Under the pieces are notes generated by a model, which worked only from the letters and a program-made list of their open reading frames with translations, was not told the DNA's origin and did no database searches. A stretch of 64,000 nt of DNA, taken from contig NZ_SMSE01000002.1 in NCBI RefSeq assembly GCF_004354085.1, positions 62,001 through 126,000 of the forward strand. Reading direction: 5' to 3'. Below are positions 32,818 through 40,841 of this stretch, in pieces; positions within the stretch are counted from its first letter, which is position 1; each line of letters begins with the position of its first letter. The stretch comes from Seongchinamella unica. GTDB taxonomy: Bacteria; Pseudomonadota; Gammaproteobacteria; Pseudomonadales; Halieaceae. A program made the position numbers and the translations under genes.

Positions 32818-34001
32818 GCGGGGCGGATAACAGGTTGCTGATCGACGTGGGCAGTACCTATTTCAAGCTGTGCACGCCGGACAGCATCGAGCAACACTTC
32901 CGCGATTTCAATCGCGATATTCTCGAAGACCTGCGCAACAAGTGCGGCGATACGCTGGAGCGCTTCGGCAAGGACGAGGTCTACATCTGTTCTTCTGCCA
33001 ACGGTGGACTGAGCACCCTCATTATCGGCGTTACCCAGTCCTTTTCCCTCAAGTATGCGACCAATATCGCCTTCAATGCCGGCATCAATATTATCGATAC
33101 CATTCTGTTCCAGAATATCGAGGAATATTCTATTCCCAGCGATCTCATCGACGTGGTGATTATTGTCGGCGGCGTGGATTCCCACTCGGGTCTGTTCTCA
33201 CCGGCGCTGTATGACTATGTGGGCCAATTGCGATACTCAAATGCAGTGTTTGTCGGATCGGCACAGGATGCGCAGCAGGTCAGCCGGAATATCGATCACC
33301 TGGTCGTGTTGCCCAATGTCATTGACGATCGCCTGCACATCGTCGAGGAACACCTGAAGGACTACCTGACCAATCTCTACCAGCAGGATATTGAGGGTAA
33401 GGAGGACATCAAGAACCTCTACCAGATTACCTCCAACCAGATTTTCTCAACGCCTTATATTGTCAACCGGGCGCTGCCCCACATCGAGAGCCGGGTGTCG
33501 GTTGCCAACCCCTTCATACTGCTGGATATTGGTGGCGCCACCACTGATATTCACTATTCCAAGGACCTTGTGGACGAAAATATCGTCACTGAAAACGAGT
33601 ACGACCGGCTGGTGTTCAAACGCCTGGGAGTGTACAAGTCGCGGCAGTCGCTGGTGCTGGCCGCCCAGGCCAACGAGTTTGTCTATGAACTGCTGATGCA
33701 CCTGGGCGCTACCGAGAATATTTACAACGAGGACAGTGACAAGGCCACTCGCATCCTGATGCAACTGGCTATCTTCCTGGTGTTGTACAAGATGTCGCCC
33801 TACGGTGAGGCCTACATCAGCCTGAAATTACTGGCCATCAACTCCATTGTTCTCACCGGCGGCATTACCAAGGTGCTGACGGTCGAGGAAATCCAGACCA
33901 TTATCGCGTTCTTCTATCGCAAGATTCTGAGCTCGGACCATAATCCGGTTGCCGTTCTGGACAGCAACTACGATATCTGGACCCTGGGCACAAAGGTATA
34001 A
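32814..34001 (+). CDS. glmL: GlmL/MutL-like reactivating ATPase of the mutase
   Basis: 395 residues with the actin/Hsp70-like ATPase fold of MutL proteins: LLIDVGSTYFKLC at the N-terminus (phosphate 1), PFILLDIGGATTDIHY (phosphate 2) near 240, and NSIVLTGGITKVLT (adenosine motif) near 345. MutL/GlmL sits between or beside the S and E genes in clostridial clusters and is thought to restore inactivated mutase by exchanging damaged cobalamin; clostridial versions are longer (about 460). The gene overlaps glmE by 4 bp and leaves a 4-bp gap to the ligase gene. Its presence supports a functional adenosylcobalamin enzyme rather than a relic. Confidence 0.85.
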   Translation: MSGADNRLLIDVGSTYFKLCTPDSIEQHFRDFNRDILEDLRNKCGDTLERFGKDEVYICSSANGGLSTLIIGVTQSFSLKYATNIAFNAGINIIDTILFQNIEEYSIPSDLIDVVIIVGGVDSHSGLFSPALYDYVGQLRYSNAVFVGSAQDAQQVSRNIDHLVVLPNVIDDRLHIVEEHLKDYLTNLYQQDIEGKEDIKNLYQITSNQIFSTPYIVNRALPHIESRVSVANPFILLDIGGATTDIHYSKDLVDENIVTENEYDRLVFKRLGVYKSRQSLVLAAQANEFVYELLMHLGATENIYNEDSDKATRILMQLAIFLVLYKMSPYGEAYISLKLLAINSIVLTGGITKVLTVEEIQTIIAFFYRKILSSDHNPVAVLDSNYDIWTLGTKV

Positions 34002-34005
34002 CGTT

Positions 34006-35574
34006 ATGTCGATCAACTGCATCCGCTCCATTCTCGAAGGCGCCGTCGAAACCCACAGCGACAAGACCGCTCTGATCTTCAACGGCAAACGGATCAACTA
34101 CGGCGAGCTGTTCAGCCGGGTTAACCAGGTGGCCTGCTACCTGGATGAACTGGGGCTGCCCAAAAACGCCCGTGTCGGGGTGTATTCCAACAAGGGCATG
34201 GAGCAGGTGATCGCGATACTGGCGATTCTGTCTACCGATTATGTGCTGGTGCCGCTGACCCGACTGCTCAAGCCGGAGCAGGTGGAATACATCATCAACG
34301 ACTGCGGTATCCGCTGCATCATTACCGACCGTATCAAGCTCGAAAGCATTGAGGAAATCGAGTTTGACGGTAAGGTGATTTCCTACGAGAGCGTCGGCAG
34401 GGATGTGGATTCCTTCGAGGAAATCTACAAGTACTACAACAAGCCCTACAGCTGCGATATCAGCGGCCACAATAACGCGGTGATCACCTATTCCTTCGGT
34501 TTGACCGGTACGCCCAAGGGCATTGTGATCTCACACCGCAACCTGATCGATTCCGCACGGGTGGTGTCCCAGTATCTCAAGCTGGAAGAGACTGACGTCA
34601 TATCCGGCATCCTGCTGTTCAACCTCGACTACGGCCTCAACCAGATTTTCTGTGCACTGTACAAAAAGGCCACCCTGGCCCTGCACCGCTTTATTCTGCC
34701 GGATGATTTTTTCAATCACCTGATCGATGACGAGGTGACCATACTGCCGCTGATGCCGGTGAATATTTCCCAGATGTTCGATGATCCCGGCCAGCGCCTG
34801 CCCAGCCCGGAGCTGTTCGACAAATTGAGGATCATTACGTCCTCCGGTGGCAATGTGACCGAACGGATGATTAATGACTGTGAACGGGCCTTTCCCCGTG
34901 CCCGGTTCTTTTCCATGCATGGCCTGACCGAGGCCTTCCGGTCCACTTATCTGGATCCGTCGCAGGTGAAGATTCGACCGGACTCCATCGGCAAACCCAT
35001 ACCGGACGTGGAACTGTACGTCATCAACGAGCAGGGCCGGGAGTGCGCACCGCGGGAAGTGGGCGAATTGATTCACCGTGGCGGCTATATTTACCGGGGG
35101 TTCTGGAACGGCCCGCAGGAAAACGCGCAGCGCTTCAAGTCGATAGAGATTCTCAAGGATGTGATCGACCTGGAGGGCCAGTTGACGGATGAGATCGTGG
35201 TGGCCTCCGGCGATTACGTCTACAAGGACGAAGAGGGGTATTTCTATTTCGTGTCACGTCACGATGACATGATAAAAACCCGCGGTTTCCGGGTGTCACC
35301 CTATGAGATCGAATCCGTGGTGCGTAAAAACCTGCCGCAGATAGACCAGAGCGCGGTTTTCTCCATAGAGAATGAGCTGATTGAGGAGGAAATTGTGCTG
35401 GTGTACTCCTCGGCTCATGAAATCCCCGAGGAGGAAATCCTGTTCGAGCTGAAGCAACACCTGGCCTCCTACATGATCCCCAGCAAGATTGTTTACCGGA
35501 AGTCGCTGCCACTGGTGCAGAGCGACAAGAACCGGGTCAACAAGGAAGCACTGAAGCGGGAAATAACCGGCTGA
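34006..35574 (+). CDS. AMP-forming acyl/amino-acid ligase linked to the mutase
   Basis: 522 residues, ANL superfamily, from ATG 34006 with AAGG before it. The large domain carries LFNLDYGLNQIFCALY and MHGLTEAFRSTYLDP, which resemble the exosortase-associated acyl-CoA ligase group (TIGR03098). The end holds SGDYVYKDEEGYFYF and KTRGFRVSPYEIE (A7/A8). Two core motifs are odd. The A3 loop reads YSFGLTGTPKG at 162-172 (usual YTSGSTGxPKG), and the A10 position that normally holds the catalytic Lys has Arg510 (DKNRVNK; Lys508 is two residues away). It could adenylate the mutase product or a related carboxylate, perhaps for CoA or carrier transfer; no carrier protein is encoded here. Confidence 0.82.
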   Translation: MSINCIRSILEGAVETHSDKTALIFNGKRINYGELFSRVNQVACYLDELGLPKNARVGVYSNKGMEQVIAILAILSTDYVLVPLTRLLKPEQVEYIINDCGIRCIITDRIKLESIEEIEFDGKVISYESVGRDVDSFEEIYKYYNKPYSCDISGHNNAVITYSFGLTGTPKGIVISHRNLIDSARVVSQYLKLEETDVISGILLFNLDYGLNQIFCALYKKATLALHRFILPDDFFNHLIDDEVTILPLMPVNISQMFDDPGQRLPSPELFDKLRIITSSGGNVTERMINDCERAFPRARFFSMHGLTEAFRSTYLDPSQVKIRPDSIGKPIPDVELYVINEQGRECAPREVGELIHRGGYIYRGFWNGPQENAQRFKSIEILKDVIDLEGQLTDEIVVASGDYVYKDEEGYFYFVSRHDDMIKTRGFRVSPYEIESVVRKNLPQIDQSAVFSIENELIEEEIVLVYSSAHEIPEEEILFELKQHLASYMIPSKIVYRKSLPLVQSDKNRVNKEALKREITG

Positions 35575-35619
35575 GGCCCCCCCGGGCTTAAAGCCACTGA
35601 ACGCAATCTGCGGCTCGCT

Positions 35620-35640
35620 GTCTATCTGTAGACCATAGAC
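35620..35640 (+). promoter_or_regulatory. small inverted repeat before msrA
   Basis: GTCTAT and ATAGAC form 6-bp arms with a 9-bp loop, 14 nt before the msrA ATG and after the ligase stop. It could be a leader hairpin or operator; there is no T tract. Confidence 0.25.
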
Positions 35641-35654
35641 AGGGAGATACTGTA

Positions 35655-36233
35655 ATGCGTCGTCTTTTCTTCGCCAGCCTGTTGGCTCTGGCCAGCCTGA
35701 GCGCCAGTGCCGGAACAGCAACCGCCCAGTTTGCCGGGGGCTGTTTCTGGTGCATGGAGTCCGACTTCCAGGACAGGGAAGGGGTGATAGACGTCATTTC
35801 CGGCTTTACCGGGGGCACCCTGAAAAATCCCACCTACAAAGGTAACCACGAGGGACACTTCGAGGCAATCCAGGTCAGCTACGATCCCGAGGTGATCAGT
35901 TACCGGGAACTGCTGGATCTGTTCTGGCTGAGCATCGACCCCTTCGATAATACCGGTCAATTCTGCGACAAGGGCTTCAGCTATCGCAGCGCCGTTTTCC
36001 CGGCCAACGCTGAGGAGAAGGCACTGGTTGAGCAGTCCCTGGCGGCGATAGAGGCACGTTTCCCTGGGCAAAAGGTCTACACGGAAGTGCGTGATGCCGG
36101 CCGATTCTGGCCGGTGGAGGAGTATCACCAGGATTACTATCTGAAAAACCCCGTACGATACAAGTATTACCGCTGGAATTGCGGCAGGGACCAGCGCCTG
36201 GAGGAAATCTGGGGCGCCGCTGCGACGCACTGA
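35655..36233 (+). CDS. msrA: exported peptide methionine-S-sulfoxide reductase
   Basis: 192 residues. A Sec signal (1-24, MRRLFFASLLALASLSASAGTATA) precedes a full MsrA domain that starts with FAGGCFWCMESDF; the catalytic Cys is 30, followed by Cys33. SGFTGGTLKNPTYKGNHEGHFEAIQVSYDP and EYHQDYYLKNP are standard active-site and substrate segments. It repairs methionine-S-sulfoxide in periplasmic or secreted proteins with an exported thiol donor. No MsrB and no DsbD-like donor are next to it. The gene follows the mutase operon by 80 bp with its own ribosome site (AGGGAGATA). Confidence 0.92.
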   Translation: MRRLFFASLLALASLSASAGTATAQFAGGCFWCMESDFQDREGVIDVISGFTGGTLKNPTYKGNHEGHFEAIQVSYDPEVISYRELLDLFWLSIDPFDNTGQFCDKGFSYRSAVFPANAEEKALVEQSLAAIEARFPGQKVYTEVRDAGRFWPVEEYHQDYYLKNPVRYKYYRWNCGRDQRLEEIWGAAATH

Positions 36234-36289
36234 CAGCCAGCACGTGAATTGCTAGTCTCGGAGGGTGGAGTCACACAGGCAGGTCAATC

Positions 36290-36613
36290 ATGGCGGAGAA
36301 GCAGTTTGAGTACGGCCCTGTGGCCAGGGGTGTCTACATGGCGCTGTTGTACTTTGTGTTTCTGGTCGGCTGGCTGGCACCGGGTTGGCTGTTTCCCTAC
36401 GCAGCCTTCCTTATTTTTCTAGGTCTGGGTCTGCGGCCCTTACTGGAATGGACAGGCCTGGCGCAGCGCTGCCAGGACATGACTGCTACGATCGGTGACT
36501 GGCGTTATCGCAAACGCAACCGACAACGGCGAATGGAAATAGCACGCAGGGAAAGGGACAGGAAATATCGGTATTCTCATTACCGTGACCCCCGGCTGCC
36601 ACCCAACTGGTAG
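36290..36613 (+). CDS. small membrane protein with basic cytoplasmic tail
   Basis: 107 residues. Two hydrophobic helices (about 14-33 and 36-54) are followed by a strongly basic tail, DWRYRKRNRQRRMEIARRERDRKYRYSH in part. Positive charge after the helices predicts a cytoplasmic C-terminus. I recognise no domain family. It is monocistronic; a weak ribosome site (CAGG) lies before the ATG, 56 bp after msrA. The small size and charge suggest a membrane scaffold or accessory factor, but this is not demonstrated. No co-directional partner is encoded immediately downstream. Confidence 0.65.
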   Translation: MAEKQFEYGPVARGVYMALLYFVFLVGWLAPGWLFPYAAFLIFLGLGLRPLLEWTGLAQRCQDMTATIGDWRYRKRNRQRRMEIARRERDRKYRYSHYRDPRLPPNW

Positions 36614-36646
36614 CGTTTCCCGGCGTCAATGCGCAAACACTGCCCT

Positions 36647-37279
36647 CTACCCGATTTCTCTGGGAGGGAGGTCAGGCTTGGCGTAGGCCATGCGTTTGTG
36701 CAGCCGCACCGTGTGGTATCGATCCAGGCCCGACAGGGCCACGCTGTCGGCGGTGGCAAGGTCAACCGACCCGTCCTCGCCCATGCTGGCGTCCGGCAAC
36801 TCCAGCGCCAGAATCTCACCGATCAGGAAGTGGGTGCCATTGATCTCCAGCGGCAGATGTTCGCGCAGGCGCATGGCCATTTTGACCCGGGCCTCAGCGA
36901 CCAGCGGTGCCTTGAAATCGGGCCACCACTGGGGGGTGAGTCCGGTCGCCTCAAATTCGCTGGTGTCCCGGTCGTAGCGCGCCGCGGTCTGGTGGGATTG
37001 GGCAACGATGTCCGCGCTGACGTGATTCAGGCTGTAGCAGCCGCTGGCGAGAATGTTGGCCAGTGTGTGCCGCTCGTCGCCCCCAGGGCGGATGACCAGC
37101 CCCAGCAGGGCCGGATTCGAACCCAGGTGAACGGCGGAGCTCATGATGGCCAGGTTGCAGCGCCCCTCGCTGCTGACGGTGCCTACCAGGTTGGCTGACT
37201 TGAAACCCGACAGTGAATTGACCAGGGCCGCCCGTTGCCGGTCCGGCATGGCCTGCAGGTTATCGCTGGTGACTTTCAT
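36647..37279 (-). CDS. flavin reductase-like FMN-binding protein
   Basis: 210 residues of the flavin_reductase/FMN-binding split-barrel family: SLSGFKSANLVGTVSSEGRCNLAIMSSAVHLGSNPALLGLVIRP is the FMN cradle, with the usual ANLVGT-xxxxGxxNxA pattern. Members use NAD(P)H to reduce FMN or bind flavin as monooxygenase partners. It overlaps the upstream DCC gene by 4 bp and so is its translational follower; the DCC partner may supply reducing power. No monooxygenase is next to it. It converges with nothing downstream in this region (the neighbour on the other strand ends 33 bp away). Confidence 0.85.
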   Translation of the reverse strand: MKVTSDNLQAMPDRQRAALVNSLSGFKSANLVGTVSSEGRCNLAIMSSAVHLGSNPALLGLVIRPGGDERHTLANILASGCYSLNHVSADIVAQSHQTAARYDRDTSEFEATGLTPQWWPDFKAPLVAEARVKMAMRLREHLPLEINGTHFLIGEILALELPDASMGEDGSVDLATADSVALSGLDRYHTVRLHKRMAYAKPDLPPREIG

Positions 37280-37656
37280 TGCTGTTGGTTCCCGTTGTTA
37301 CCGTAGAGCCGCCGGTAACGCCACCGCGCCCACCAGCGATACACCGCATCGGCCACCGGCTTTACCACTGGCCAGCGCATCCAGCCGACCAGGTGGCGGT
37401 AGCGGGTGCCCTGCCAGGCCGCAACGTTGGCGTCTACGCCGGTCAGTAGCCTGCCCTCAGCGGTTTTCAGGTGCAGGTTGCGCAGCAGGGTGTCCCGATC
37501 CGGCAGCCCGCGGAAATCGTCTAGCTGGTGGATATCCTGCAGGCGCAGGCCGGTGTCCTTGAACTCGGCAAGGCGGGCCATCTCGCGGGTGCAGAGAGAA
37601 CAATGGCCATCGTAGTAGAGCGTGGACTGTGCACAGTGTTGTCTGTTGTTTTCCAT
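37276..37656 (-). CDS. DCC-family thiol-disulfide oxidoreductase (DUF393)
   Basis: 126 residues with the defining motif YYDGHCSLCTREM at 14-26: an Asp (16) followed by a Cys pair at 19 and 22. The fold is a shortened thioredoxin-like domain. The middle has GLRLQDI and a LTGVDANVAAWQGT segment as in family members. These proteins are predicted disulfide exchange enzymes; the exact partner is not known. It ends in the start codon of the flavin reductase (4-bp overlap), implying a functional pair, perhaps a small redox relay. Confidence 0.88.
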   Translation of the reverse strand: MENNRQHCAQSTLYYDGHCSLCTREMARLAEFKDTGLRLQDIHQLDDFRGLPDRDTLLRNLHLKTAEGRLLTGVDANVAAWQGTRYRHLVGWMRWPVVKPVADAVYRWWARWRYRRLYGNNGNQQQ

Positions 37657-37795
37657 GCTGGTTGTACGGGCTGACCGTCATTATGGATTGCCGCGGCAGG
37701 CATGAAACAGAGCCAACTGCGCCAACAGCGGGGTTCCGATTCCTCGTCTATAGTTTAGAGTCTGATGATCATCGCAATGAATAAGAGGTAAGAAA

Positions 37796-38230
37796 ATGAC
37801 TGAGTATATTCCCCCGACGCTGGACTGGGTGCGCGAGCAGGTCGAACTCTATGAGGGCAGCGGCGGTACCGAAGGCTACTTGCTGGAGGGCACTGACATG
37901 CCCTGCATTATCGTCACCCACAAGGGAGCAAAGACCGGCGGGATACGAAAAATTCCTTTGATGAGAGTGGAAGTCGATGGTTGCTATGTGCTGATCGGCT
38001 CCATGGGTGGTCAGCCCAGGGATCCGGCCTGGGTCAACAACCTGCGGGCCCATCCCGAGGTCACCGTGCGCGACCGCACCGAGGTGTTCGAGATGCGCGC
38101 AAGGGAAGTGACTGACCCTGAGGAAAAGGCCCGTTTGTGGGCGGCCGGCGTCGAGGCTTATCCCCCTTATGATGAATACCAGGCCAAAACCTCGCGGGTC
38201 ATTCCCGTTTTCCTGGCGGAGCCGCGTTGA
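37796..38230 (+). CDS. Ddn-family (F420/deazaflavin-type) oxidoreductase
   Basis: 144 residues. GAKTGGIRKIPLMRVEVDGCYVLIGSMGG matches the cofactor-binding segment KTGxxRxxPL..vxxgdxyxlVaSxGG, and PAWVNNLRAHPEVTVRDR matches WxxNLrAhPevxvr, both hallmarks of the nitroreductase/deazaflavin-dependent family. In actinobacteria the cofactor is F420; in Gammaproteobacteria the partner is not established. AGAGGT before the ATG is a good ribosome site. It stands alone, 119 bp before the wax synthase gene. A second member of the same family is encoded at 27418-27852. Confidence 0.85.
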   Translation: MTEYIPPTLDWVREQVELYEGSGGTEGYLLEGTDMPCIIVTHKGAKTGGIRKIPLMRVEVDGCYVLIGSMGGQPRDPAWVNNLRAHPEVTVRDRTEVFEMRAREVTDPEEKARLWAAGVEAYPPYDEYQAKTSRVIPVFLAEPR

Positions 38231-38349
38231 GCGTTGCCCTCATCCCGGGAAAATGGCCTGGACATTGATCCAGTCGCTATCCAGGGAGCACGATTAGCGC
38301 TACGTTTATCGAGATTCCCAACGTAATCAGTAAGACGGCTGCTACCACC

Positions 38350-39711
38350 ATGGAAAAATTGAGCGCCCAGGACCAGGGCTTTCTGAAAATGGATACGCCC
38401 CGCTGCCCCTTCCACGTGGCGGGACTGATGATTCTAAAAATTCCGGAAAATGCGCCCCGCAATTACATCCGGGGGCTGGTCACGAAATGTGGCCGGCTCA
38501 ACGAGCTGTGGCCGGCCTTCAATCGCAAACTGCGCGACCCGGATGACCTGTCCGGGGCCGTCTGGATTGAGGCCGATGACTACGTGCCCGAGCGTCATGT
38601 CTACCACTACGCGCTGCCGGCGCCGGGGCGGATGCAGGACCTTGTCGCGCTGGCGACCCGCGCGCACGAGCGACCGATGGACCGCTCCCGCCCGCTCTGG
38701 GAAGTGCACGTCGTGGAGGGTCTGGGCGCCAACCGCTTCGCCATTTACTGCAAGGTGCACCACGCCGTGGTGGATGGTGTCGGTGCCATGCAAATGCTGC
38801 AGGGCCTGTTCAGCACCTCGCCCCGGGCACACCTGGAATTCTCGCCCAACGAGCAGCAGGTGACCACCGCCCGCAACTCATCGCTGCTGAAACAACTGGG
38901 GACCATGCGCAGGGGCCTGCTGCGCCAGTATCGCGCGATCCCCGAATTGTCGCGACTGCTGGCGCACATGGGCGCCGACGCGATCGGTGGACGCACCGAC
39001 GCCATGCGGCTGCCGTTTACCGCGCCAAGAACGCGGTTCAACCGGGAAATCGACTCCCGGCGGGCTATCGTACTCTGTGAGCTGCCGCTGGGGCCGGTCA
39101 AGGCCATGGCCCGCAAGGCCGGGGGGTCGGTTAACGATGTCTTGCTGGCCGTATGCGGGGGAGCACTGAGGGCCTACCTGTTGGCGCAAAATGAGCTTTA
39201 CCGCAGTTCACTGGTGGCCGGGATGCCCGTATCCCTGAAAAGTCACGCCGACGATGCCGGCAATAAACTGAGCTACATCATTGCGCCATTTTTCACCAAC
39301 GAGCCAGACGCCCTGAAACGTCTGCAGAGGGTGGTCAAGGTAACCGCCAAAGCCAAGGCGGAATTGTCGCAGATGTCCACTGCGGCGGCGGAAGATTACT
39401 ACGCGCTGATCATGGCCCCGACCATCCTGCTGACCCTGACCGGGAACGCCACCCGGGTGCGTCCGGTTATCAACGCGATTTTTTCCAATGTGCCCGGCAG
39501 CCGGGAAAAACTCTACCTGGAAGGGGCGGAACTGGAGTCCATCTACCCGCTGTCTATCGTCACCGACGCGATGGGACTCAACATTACCGTGCTCAGCCAC
39601 GTCAACAAGCTGTGTATTGCGGTCGCCAGTTGCCCCAGGGACCAGCCGGATATCGAGTCCCTGGGTCCCTTGCTGAAGCAAAGTTACCGCGACTTGCGGG
39701 CGGCCCTGTAG
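38350..39711 (+). CDS. wax ester synthase / diacylglycerol acyltransferase
   Basis: 453 residues of the bifunctional WS/DGAT family. The catalytic HHxxxDG lies at 137-143 (VHHAVVDGVG), and PLWE at 115-118 and the C-terminal NVPG (GSREKLYLEGAELES) are conserved. The enzyme makes wax esters from fatty alcohol and acyl-CoA or triacylglycerol from diacylglycerol, storing carbon as neutral lipid, membrane-associated at the cytoplasmic face. It matches the lipid-oriented gene set of this window (three acyl-CoA dehydrogenases). The start ATG is followed by the usual MEKLSAQDQGFLKMDTP beginning. A single transcription unit seems likely. Confidence 0.93.
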   Translation: MEKLSAQDQGFLKMDTPRCPFHVAGLMILKIPENAPRNYIRGLVTKCGRLNELWPAFNRKLRDPDDLSGAVWIEADDYVPERHVYHYALPAPGRMQDLVALATRAHERPMDRSRPLWEVHVVEGLGANRFAIYCKVHHAVVDGVGAMQMLQGLFSTSPRAHLEFSPNEQQVTTARNSSLLKQLGTMRRGLLRQYRAIPELSRLLAHMGADAIGGRTDAMRLPFTAPRTRFNREIDSRRAIVLCELPLGPVKAMARKAGGSVNDVLLAVCGGALRAYLLAQNELYRSSLVAGMPVSLKSHADDAGNKLSYIIAPFFTNEPDALKRLQRVVKVTAKAKAELSQMSTAAAEDYYALIMAPTILLTLTGNATRVRPVINAIFSNVPGSREKLYLEGAELESIYPLSIVTDAMGLNITVLSHVNKLCIAVASCPRDQPDIESLGPLLKQSYRDLRAAL

Positions 39712-39774
39712 CATGACCTGACGACAGCTTCACAGTTCACTGTCGTTGCCCCATTCGCTGATGGAGGCACACCC

Positions 39775-39945
39775 ATGCTGACAGATAACGAATTCCTGGC
39801 CCGTTTCGAAGCCCCGAGCCTGCCTCACAGGCGCACCAGGGTGTTCTCCGATCCTTCAGCGTTCCTGCTGAAGAGATTGCCGCTATTCGCCAGCGATCAC
39901 GAGAGTCGGGTTAGCTGGCCAAAATTAGCGGTATTTCGGCTATAA
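39775..39945 (+). CDS. short ORF with good ribosome site, possible truncated gene
   Basis: 56 codons from ATG 39775 to TAA 39943-39945, preceded by TGGAGG at the right distance. The first residues [17 protein letters not shown] look like the start of a known family of small proteins (TDxEFLxRFEALTLP) that is normally longer, after which the sequence is unfamiliar. Its stop overlaps the TATAAT before the YebC gene. It may be a decayed gene or a real small protein; the start similarity is from memory and modest. Confidence 0.3.
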   Translation: MLTDNEFLARFEAPSLPHRRTRVFSDPSAFLLKRLPLFASDHESRVSWPKLAVFRL

Positions 39946-39946
39946 T
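39941..39946 (+). promoter_or_regulatory. -10 box of the YebC-family gene
   Basis: A perfect TATAAT lies 25 bp before the gene start at 39971, with the ribosome site GCAGGAG at 39958-39964. No clear -35 with 16-18 bp spacing is seen. Confidence 0.5.
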
Positions 39947-39970
39947 CGCCCCTTTTTGCAGGAGTATCCC

Positions 39971-40684
39971 ATGGGCAGAGCCTACCAGAACCGCAAGGAA
40001 TCCATGGCCAAGACCTCGGACCAGAAGGCCCGGGTCTACAGCAAGCATGCGCGGGTGATCTATGTCACCGCCAAGCAGGGTGGCGTGGACCCTGACGGCA
40101 ACCTGGCCCTGCGCTCCGCCATCGAGCGGGCGAAGAAAGACCAGGTCCCCAGCCATGTGATCGACAAGGCCCTGGATAAGGCCAAGGGTAGCGCTGGTGA
40201 GGATTTCGCTCCTGCGCGCTACGAGGGTTTCGGTCCCGGTGGCTGTATGGTCATCGTCGATTGCCTCACCGACAATCCCAACCGCACTATCGGCGACGTG
40301 CGCCAGTGCTTCACCAAGACCAGGGCCAAGATCGGTACCCCGGGCAGTGTCAGTCATTCCTTCGACCACAGCGCGATTTTCGTCTTTGAGGGTGAAGACG
40401 AGGAGGGTGTACTCGAGGCCCTGATGATGGCGGATGTGGATGTTGAGGACATCGAGTGCGAAGGCGGCAGGATTACCGTATTTGCCCCGCACACGGAATT
40501 CGCCAAGGCCCGCCAGGCACTTAACGAGGCGCTGGGCGACATCGATTTCGAGGTTGAGGAAATCCAGTTTGTTCCCCGGGAAACGTCCCCGATTCCCACC
40601 GAAGACGAGCCCATGTTCGAGAAATTCCTGGAAATGCTCCAGGACGTGGAAGACGTGCAGAAGGTCTACCACAACGTCGGTTGA
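39971..40684 (+). CDS. yeeN: YebC/PmpR family protein, YeeN type
   Basis: 237 residues from ATG 39971, giving [27 protein letters not shown]. Compared with YebC (which has the MAGHSKWxNI start) it has the YeeN pattern, with GKxxxNRK and the later [29 protein letters not shown], nearly identical in order to E. coli YeeN (238 residues). The C-terminus ends VQKVYHNVG as expected. YebC-family members bind the ribosome and help relieve stalls at proline stretches and were earlier described as transcriptional regulators. A perfect TATAAT lies just upstream. No partner genes are linked; ruvC, common near yebC, is absent. Confidence 0.9.
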   Translation: MGRAYQNRKESMAKTSDQKARVYSKHARVIYVTAKQGGVDPDGNLALRSAIERAKKDQVPSHVIDKALDKAKGSAGEDFAPARYEGFGPGGCMVIVDCLTDNPNRTIGDVRQCFTKTRAKIGTPGSVSHSFDHSAIFVFEGEDEEGVLEALMMADVDVEDIECEGGRITVFAPHTEFAKARQALNEALGDIDFEVEEIQFVPRETSPIPTEDEPMFEKFLEMLQDVEDVQKVYHNVG

Positions 40685-40841
40685 TTGTGTTTTGTGCAGA
40701 TAGCGCCTGACAATTGCGCAATTGGGCCTATACTGAGGTAATAATCCGCACCCGTAAATTATTGATTTTTCAATAGAATCAATAAGTTGATCAAGCGGCA
40801 AAGCCCATGCATTTGCCCCGTACCACTGAGAGGTAAGGGAA

